From contig JANPCR010000076.1 in the NCBI GenBank assembly GCA_031431035.1, positions 1 through 62,093 on the forward strand: a stretch of DNA of 62,093 nt. The letters are read 5' to 3'. This document shows positions 57,324-62,093 of this stretch, piece by piece (the first letter of the stretch is position 1; each line of letters starts with the position of its first letter). The translations under genes and the position numbers were made by a program. This DNA comes from JANYCG01 sp031431035. GTDB lineage: Bacteria > Pseudomonadota > Gammaproteobacteria > Burkholderiales > Burkholderiaceae_C. The notes beneath the pieces are model-generated. The model had not been told where the DNA came from. It made no database searches and worked only from the letters and a program-made list of their open reading frames with translations.

Positions 57324-59579
57324 TCAGGAGGCACTGGCGGCCCGTTGGATTTTTTCGGGGGTCATCGGCATATCGCGCACCCTAACGCCCAACGCGTCTG
57401 CCAACGCATTGCCAATAGCTGCCGCCACTGGCCCGTGGGTGGCCTCGCCCGCGCCCAAAGACTTTTGATCAGGCTGGTTAATGATTTGCACCTGGACATC
57501 GGGCACCTCTGAAAAACGCAAAATGGGGTAGCTGTCCCAATCGGAGCTCAGAATCCGGGTCGAGTCAAATTGCACGGCTTCCTTCAAGACCCAACTGACT
57601 GTTTGAATGGCTCCGCCTTCAATTTGATTGGCAACACCGTCAGGATTGATGACCAACCCGACGTCTACGGCGATCCAAAGCTTTTTAACTCGCACCGCAT
57701 GACCACTGGCATCGACGCAAGCCACAACGGCGCAATAGGCACCGGTATTTTTGTACCGGGCAAAGGCCAAGCCAAAACCTGAAGACGGGTCAGACTGTGG
57801 CTTGGGACGCTTTGCCCAGCCAGCCATTTCAGTCACCGCCACAAGCGCGGCACGGGCTCGCGAGTCGCTCAAATTGCGCAGACGGAAGGCCAACGGGTCG
57901 ACCTGGAGCTGGGTGGTGATCTCATCCAAAAATGACTCCAAGGCGAACACATTGCAGTGCGCGCCCAAGGAACGCAGCGCTGAAGTGCGAAGCGGCATGG
58001 TCAACAAGCGGTGGTTCACAGCCCGCCAGTTGACAAAATCGTAGAAGGGGGACGCATTGCGCTCGGCACCACCACCCGCAGCCATGGGTGCGTTGACGGC
58101 GATTTGGGGTGCGAAGGGCTTTTCAAGCAAGCTAGCTGCCAGCAAAACAGGCACAGCACTTCGCCCTGGCCGCATGCTGTGGCCAGTTGACCAAACCACA
58201 TGCTGCCAATCTACCACCACGCCATCGACACTGATTTGGGCTGTCAAATCCACGGCCATGGCGGCACCCAAAGGCCCGCACGCCAATTCGTCCGCGCGTG
58301 ACCAAACCACCTGCACCGCTTGCCCAGGTACGGCGCGTGCAAGCAAGGCTGCATCGCAGGCCACATCGTCAGCGCCGTTGTGACCATAACAGCCCGCGCC
58401 AGGCACATGCTGCACGACGATGTGATCTGAGGACAGAGCGAATACGGTGGCCAAGTCTGCACGCAGATGGTAGATGCCCTGGCTGTGCGTCCAGACCTCA
58501 AGCCGACCGGGTTGGTACCGCGCCAGCGCACAAGACGGACCTATGGACGCATGTGCCAAAAACGGACGTGAATAGCTGGCCTGAAACTTTTGCGTGGCAG
58601 CGCCAGCGCTACCCATGCCCACACTTTCGAAATTTGAGTCGCCTGGGGTTGTCGCTGTGACGTCCAATGTAACCTGAACCTCACCTCGTCGCTCGCCAAT
58701 CAAACTGGTTTCATGGGGTTGAGCCCGAAGGTAACCACCCAAATCGCTGTGTTGGCCAGGCGCCCCCAAGACGGGTAAATTGGCGATTTCAGTCCAAGTA
58801 GCTATTTCCACCAATTGCGCGAGTGCCCGCAAAGCCAAAAATTCGGTTCGCGCGACAACACCCAAAAAATTGCCGTCACGAACGACCTTCACCACCCCAG
58901 GCATCGCCTGCACCGTAGCCAAATCCAAATCCCCCAACACAGCGCCCGGCGATGGTGGGTGCGCCATGCGGCCATACACCATGTCTGGCAAGACCATGTC
59001 GTGAATGAAATGAGCCTGACCCTTCACCAAGGTTTTGATAGCCTGGCGTTGAACCGATTGCCCCACTAGGAGATGACTCCGATTGACCGCGGGCACGACC
59101 AGCCCAGATGCGTCGCAATTCAACAAGTTTGAATCAGCCAGCGCCCAATAACTTGTCGGGCCGCAATCCAAAGGATGGTGCGCACTGGCACGCACGTGCA
59201 CGATGCCATCCACCACGTAAAGCCTGTCCATGTCAGTTTGAGGCAACCCCAAGTGAACCAAAGCAGACCGCAGATAGATTTCGCGGGCCTGGGCACACAC
59301 CAAGCGAAGGGCACTGCCAGATTCTTGCACCGACAGGCTGCCCGAGGTCATGCCTTCGTTGGGGCCGGTAGCGGTGGATGTAACGGCACGGCGAACCCGG
59401 GACAGCGACACGTCCAACCCTTCAGCCACAATTTGGGCCAAAGCGGTGTCAATGCCCTGGCCCAGTTCGACTTTGCCACTGCTGAAGGTGACGCTGCCGT
59501 CTGCGTTAATCGACAACCATTGCGACAAGCGCGGGTTGGCCAGCAAGCTTGCGGGTAAAGCGGCTGGCTTGGAGCTCAT
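57324..59579 (-). CDS. Molybdopterin-binding hydroxylase large subunit (xanthine dehydrogenase family, IorB/NicB-like)
   Basis: 751 residues from ATG 59579, which overlaps the small-subunit stop (ATGA). The aldehyde-oxidase a/b hammerhead part (about 170-300) contains GQAHFIHDMVLPDMVYGRMA. Molybdenum-cofactor segments follow: FLAHASIGPSCALARYQPGR, GAGCYGHNGADDVACDAALL, ALRSLGAHCNVFALESFLDE and near the C-terminus LGAGEATHGPVAAAIGNALA with the catalytic Glu. There is no separate FAD subunit, so it resembles two-component isoquinoline 1-oxidoreductase or nicotinate dehydrogenase, which hydroxylate N-heteroaromatics with water and pass electrons to cytochromes. Confidence 0.9.
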   Translation of the reverse strand: MSSKPAALPASLLANPRLSQWLSINADGSVTFSSGKVELGQGIDTALAQIVAEGLDVSLSRVRRAVTSTATGPNEGMTSGSLSVQESGSALRLVCAQAREIYLRSALVHLGLPQTDMDRLYVVDGIVHVRASAHHPLDCGPTSYWALADSNLLNCDASGLVVPAVNRSHLLVGQSVQRQAIKTLVKGQAHFIHDMVLPDMVYGRMAHPPSPGAVLGDLDLATVQAMPGVVKVVRDGNFLGVVARTEFLALRALAQLVEIATWTEIANLPVLGAPGQHSDLGGYLRAQPHETSLIGERRGEVQVTLDVTATTPGDSNFESVGMGSAGAATQKFQASYSRPFLAHASIGPSCALARYQPGRLEVWTHSQGIYHLRADLATVFALSSDHIVVQHVPGAGCYGHNGADDVACDAALLARAVPGQAVQVVWSRADELACGPLGAAMAVDLTAQISVDGVVVDWQHVVWSTGHSMRPGRSAVPVLLAASLLEKPFAPQIAVNAPMAAGGGAERNASPFYDFVNWRAVNHRLLTMPLRTSALRSLGAHCNVFALESFLDEITTQLQVDPLAFRLRNLSDSRARAALVAVTEMAGWAKRPKPQSDPSSGFGLAFARYKNTGAYCAVVACVDASGHAVRVKKLWIAVDVGLVINPDGVANQIEGGAIQTVSWVLKEAVQFDSTRILSSDWDSYPILRFSEVPDVQVQIINQPDQKSLGAGEATHGPVAAAIGNALADALGVRVRDMPMTPEKIQRAASAS

Positions 59580-60055
59580 GCATTCACCTGCAAGGCCTTG
59601 GCTGCGCGCAACACTGCCCGCACAATGCGGTTGTGACTGCCACAGCGGCACAAATGTCCATCAAGCGCTTGCCGCACTTGAGGTTCAGTGGGATTAGGTA
59701 CATGCTTCAAAAAAGCGGTGGCAGTGACCAAAATCCCTGAAATACAGTAACCGCACTGGGCCGCCTGTTCGTCCACAAAAGCCTGCTGCAAGGGGTGAAG
59801 TTGGCCACCCGCTTGAAGCCCCTCCACAGTGGTCAGGCTGTGCCCTTCAACCGCTTCGATCGGGGTGACGCAGGCTGCAACGGACACTCCGTCCAGCAAT
59901 ACGTGGCAAGATCCGCACTGCCCAGCACCGCACCCAAACCGGGTGCCAATCAAACCAAAGTCGGCACGCAAAACGTGGAGCAATGGCATGCTGCCTTCGG
60001 CCACTACAGTTTGCAATTGCCCGTTGACTTGCAGCGAAAAGCTGCGCACGGTCAT
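59576..60055 (-). CDS. [2Fe-2S] small subunit of the molybdenum hydroxylase (IorA-like)
   Basis: 159 residues. The plant-type ferredoxin cluster motif GCGAGQCGSCHVLLDG with a distal Cys (AAC) gives the first [2Fe-2S] site, and QCGYCISGILVTA with HLCRCGSHNRI gives the second. Both sites look complete. It transfers electrons from the Mo centre of the large subunit encoded next. The start ATG 60055 lies 36 nt after the Bug gene. Confidence 0.95.
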   Translation of the reverse strand: MTVRSFSLQVNGQLQTVVAEGSMPLLHVLRADFGLIGTRFGCGAGQCGSCHVLLDGVSVAACVTPIEAVEGHSLTTVEGLQAGGQLHPLQQAFVDEQAAQCGYCISGILVTATAFLKHVPNPTEPQVRQALDGHLCRCGSHNRIVRAVLRAAKALQVNA

Positions 60056-60091
60056 GAATCAATGCCCCATGCCATGAATCGTCTGCCCTCC

Positions 60092-61048
60092 CTATTTGGG
60101 CGCCGCCTTCATGACCGCTCCCAAGGTCGCAAATTCATCCTTGATGTAGCCGTCGAATTGCTCAGGCGTCATGGGCAAAGACTCTGCACCCAGTTTGGCC
60201 ATGCGCTCCTTGACATCCGGCAGCGCTAGCGCTTTTGCGACTTCGGCGTTGAGCTTGTTGATGATAGGGCGAGGCGTTTTGCTCGGTGCCAACAGGCCAA
60301 TCCAGAAATCAAACACAAAGCCAGGCAAACCCGCCTCGGCGACAGTCGGAACCTCGGGTAGCGCGCTTGACCGCTTGGCCGTGCTGACGGCCAGCGCGCG
60401 CATGCGGTTTTCCTTGATGGACGGCAATGACGACAGCACCGGAGTGAACATGAAGTCCACCCGCCCTGCTGTGGTTTCAACAATGGTTTCTGGCGTGCCC
60501 TTGAAGGGGATGTGAGTCACCTGAACGCCTGCCGACGTGCGGAACTTTTCGGCGTTGACATGGGTGGCACTGCCAACGCCCGCCGACGCATAGTTTAAAA
60601 ACCCGGGCTTCGCTTTGGCCGCAGCCACCAGTTCCTGCACTGACTTGATGGGACTGGTCGCTGCCACAACCAGCAAATTGGGCAGGGCCGCCAAGGGCGT
60701 TACACCTGAAAAGTCAGCCAAGGTGTCATAGGCAAGCCCGGGGTACAGAACCGGATTGACAACATGACCGGCAGACACCACCAGCAAGGTGTAGCCGTCG
60801 GGCTCGCTTTTGGCAACCTGCGTGGCACCCAGGGTGCCGCCAGCGCCGGGACGGTTTTCAACCACCACCGGCTGCCCCATGCTGGTGCCAATCTTCTCCC
60901 CGACGATGCGGGCCATGATGTCGGTGGCACTGCCCGCAGTGAACGGCACCACAATTTTGATGACCTTGTTCGGGTAGTCTGCACCTGTTTGCGCAAAGCC
61001 TGAGCTTGTGGCCACCAGAGTTGCCAGCGTGCATAAAAGTCGTTTCAT
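60092..61048 (-). CDS. Bug/TctC-family periplasmic receptor
   Basis: 318 residues from ATG 61048 with GGAGACAACCCC before it. Signal peptide LLCTLATLVATSSGFAQ. VIKIVVPFTAGSATDIMARI, VVVENRPGAGGTLGATQVAK, LNYASAGVGSATHVNAEKF and VPTVAEAGLPGFVFDFWIGL are the standard Bug segments. It sits between the amidohydrolase and hydroxylase genes and probably binds a carboxylated substrate of the same pathway. Confidence 0.94.
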   Translation of the reverse strand: MKRLLCTLATLVATSSGFAQTGADYPNKVIKIVVPFTAGSATDIMARIVGEKIGTSMGQPVVVENRPGAGGTLGATQVAKSEPDGYTLLVVSAGHVVNPVLYPGLAYDTLADFSGVTPLAALPNLLVVAATSPIKSVQELVAAAKAKPGFLNYASAGVGSATHVNAEKFRTSAGVQVTHIPFKGTPETIVETTAGRVDFMFTPVLSSLPSIKENRMRALAVSTAKRSSALPEVPTVAEAGLPGFVFDFWIGLLAPSKTPRPIINKLNAEVAKALALPDVKERMAKLGAESLPMTPEQFDGYIKDEFATLGAVMKAAPK

Positions 61049-61097
61049 GGGGTTGTCTCCTGTATGTTTGTCTTGAAATGCCGAGGCTGCCGAGCCA

Positions 61098-62093
61098 TCA
61101 ACCCGCCATGGCCTGCGCAATTTTTTGTCCTGAAGCCTGCAACGCAAGCAGCTTGGGCTCCAGCTCTATGCCCGTCAATTTGCCGTGGCGTTTCTTCCAG
61201 CGACCCGCCACCATCACGCTGTCGATGTTGGCGAGGCTGGTTTGCATAACCACGCTGTTGACCGCATCATGCACGGGTTGCATGTTCAGGTCGTCTGCGC
61301 GAATCAGCACCAAATCGGCCTGCTTGCCAGGTTTGAGTGAGCCAATGCGATCCAGTTGCCCCAACATGCGGGCGCCTTCAACCGTGACCCACTCCAGCGC
61401 CTGGCGTGTCGTGATGGTAGAGGTTGAAGGAATGCTGCCGTGAGCCGCACGGTGCGCCACGTTGTCCAGACTGCGCTGAATGCCCAAGGCGATGCGCGCC
61501 TGGGTCAGCATGTCGCCACTGATGGCGCTTTCCAGATCCACTCCCAGCGATGGCGCTCGGCCCAGGGCGAGCAAGCGCCCGGTGATTGGGTGCCCATGGC
61601 CTTGCGACATTTCGCTTTCGGCCGCTACTGAAAAACTCATGCCCAGGTCGCAAAACCGTTGCAACTGCGCGTCGTTCAACGCATGCCCATGCACGATGTT
61701 GATATGCGACCCCAACAGGCCCGCTGCCTCCAGCTTTTCCCAACTCTCAGGCGTGCGGGCCGGGCCACCCCCTTGGTGCATAGACGCAATCAGCCCCAGT
61801 TCTTGGGCCATGCGAAAGTCGTGCAAGGCCACATCCATCGTCGAGTAATGCGGCCCCAAAACGGCCGCATGGATACTAAGCAAAGCATTGCCTTGGTGCG
61901 CTTTGAGCAATCGCTCCACCTCGGCCCTTGGATGAGGGACCTCCCAAAACGGCAACTCGCCGGGTTTGGGGTCAGGCTTGGGCGTGCCATGGAAAAACGC
62001 CGCGCGAATGCCAGATTCGAGCAATCCAGCGACCGCAGCATCATTGTGCGCAGGGGTTTTGTTGTTATGGCACCAGTCCACCAGCGTGGTGGT
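61098..62093 (-). CDS. Amidohydrolase-family deaminase/hydrolase (partial)
   Basis: At least 331 residues; the 5' end lies beyond the right edge (the frame stays open through 62093, reading TTLVDWCHNN at the edge). The visible part matches the TRZ/ATZ-type metal-dependent amidohydrolases: SIHAAVLGPHYSTMDVALHD, IVHGHALNDAQLQRFCDLGM (metal-binding His), GVDLESAISGDMLTQARIAL and the C-terminal RIGSLKPGKQADLVLIRADD. These enzymes remove amino or other groups from heterocycles (cytosine, guanine, triazines). The N-terminal HxH metal motif is outside the window. It heads the minus-strand catabolic run. Confidence 0.85.
   Translation of the reverse strand, partial: TTTLVDWCHNNKTPAHNDAAVAGLLESGIRAAFFHGTPKPDPKPGELPFWEVPHPRAEVERLLKAHQGNALLSIHAAVLGPHYSTMDVALHDFRMAQELGLIASMHQGGGPARTPESWEKLEAAGLLGSHINIVHGHALNDAQLQRFCDLGMSFSVAAESEMSQGHGHPITGRLLALGRAPSLGVDLESAISGDMLTQARIALGIQRSLDNVAHRAAHGSIPSTSTITTRQALEWVTVEGARMLGQLDRIGSLKPGKQADLVLIRADDLNMQPVHDAVNSVVMQTSLANIDSVMVAGRWKKRHGKLTGIELEPKLLALQASGQKIAQAMAG

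Overview
The window looks like chromosomal DNA of a betaproteobacterium of the order Burkholderiales, most likely a Comamonadaceae relative (Rhodoferax/Polaromonas-like). That placement is inferred from several Bug/TctC-type periplasmic receptors, two Liv-type ABC gene sets, a PEP-CTERM protein together with an EpsD-like isomerase, and the style of the groESL genes. There are no rRNA or tRNA genes, no insertion sequences and no CRISPR arrays. Genes are tightly packed, with many ATGA/GTGA/TTGA overlaps.

Layout. 1-2186: an edge-truncated RidA-like protein, an FMN quinone reductase-like protein and an orphan THI5/NMT1-like receptor. 2313-4743: groES-groEL behind a perfect CIRCE operator, followed by a long inverted repeat and a terminator. 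4784-7019: two toxin-antitoxin loci (DUF433/DUF5615, and a HigBA-like pair whose toxin is frameshifted) flanking a PEP-CTERM protein with an eight-copy pentanucleotide repeat upstream. 7538-13318 (minus): a 7TM diguanylate cyclase translationally coupled to a CruF-DUF2236 fusion protein, then a DUF1007-like protein and a periplasmic cyclase-family hydrolase. 13480-19293 (plus): a FadR-type regulator with its probable operator and a complete livKHMGF set. 19553-22693 (plus): a small J-domain protein followed by three proteins I do not recognise. 22991-31857: surface glycan genes, namely a methyltransferase-GT2-GT4 fusion, an acyltransferase, a methyltransferase, Wzt/Wzm and an EpsD-like PpiC isomerase. 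31972-33501: a probably abundant exported protein of unknown function. 33730-44801 (minus): a type II secretion operon (E-F-G-H-I-J-K-L-M-C-D plus a lipoprotein). 45084-46996: a GT2 enzyme and a TauE/SafE permease. 47090-62093 (almost all minus): a catabolic region with a Liv transporter (LivM-LivG fused), an intradiol dioxygenase, a RutE-like nitroreductase, a Dabb protein, two Bug receptors, a SnoaL-like protein, a LysR regulator, an NMT1-like receptor, a two-subunit molybdenum hydroxylase and an amidohydrolase cut by the window edge.

Taken together, the cell appears to import and degrade aromatic or N-heteroaromatic compounds and to build exported polysaccharide and secreted or surface proteins. 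The most unusual items are: a roughly 75-nt dispersed element present four times, each time in the same orientation behind a gene 3' end; the CruF-DUF2236 fusion coupled to a c-di-GMP enzyme; the four-gene J-domain cassette; and a catabolic cluster whose substrate cannot be named from sequence alone.
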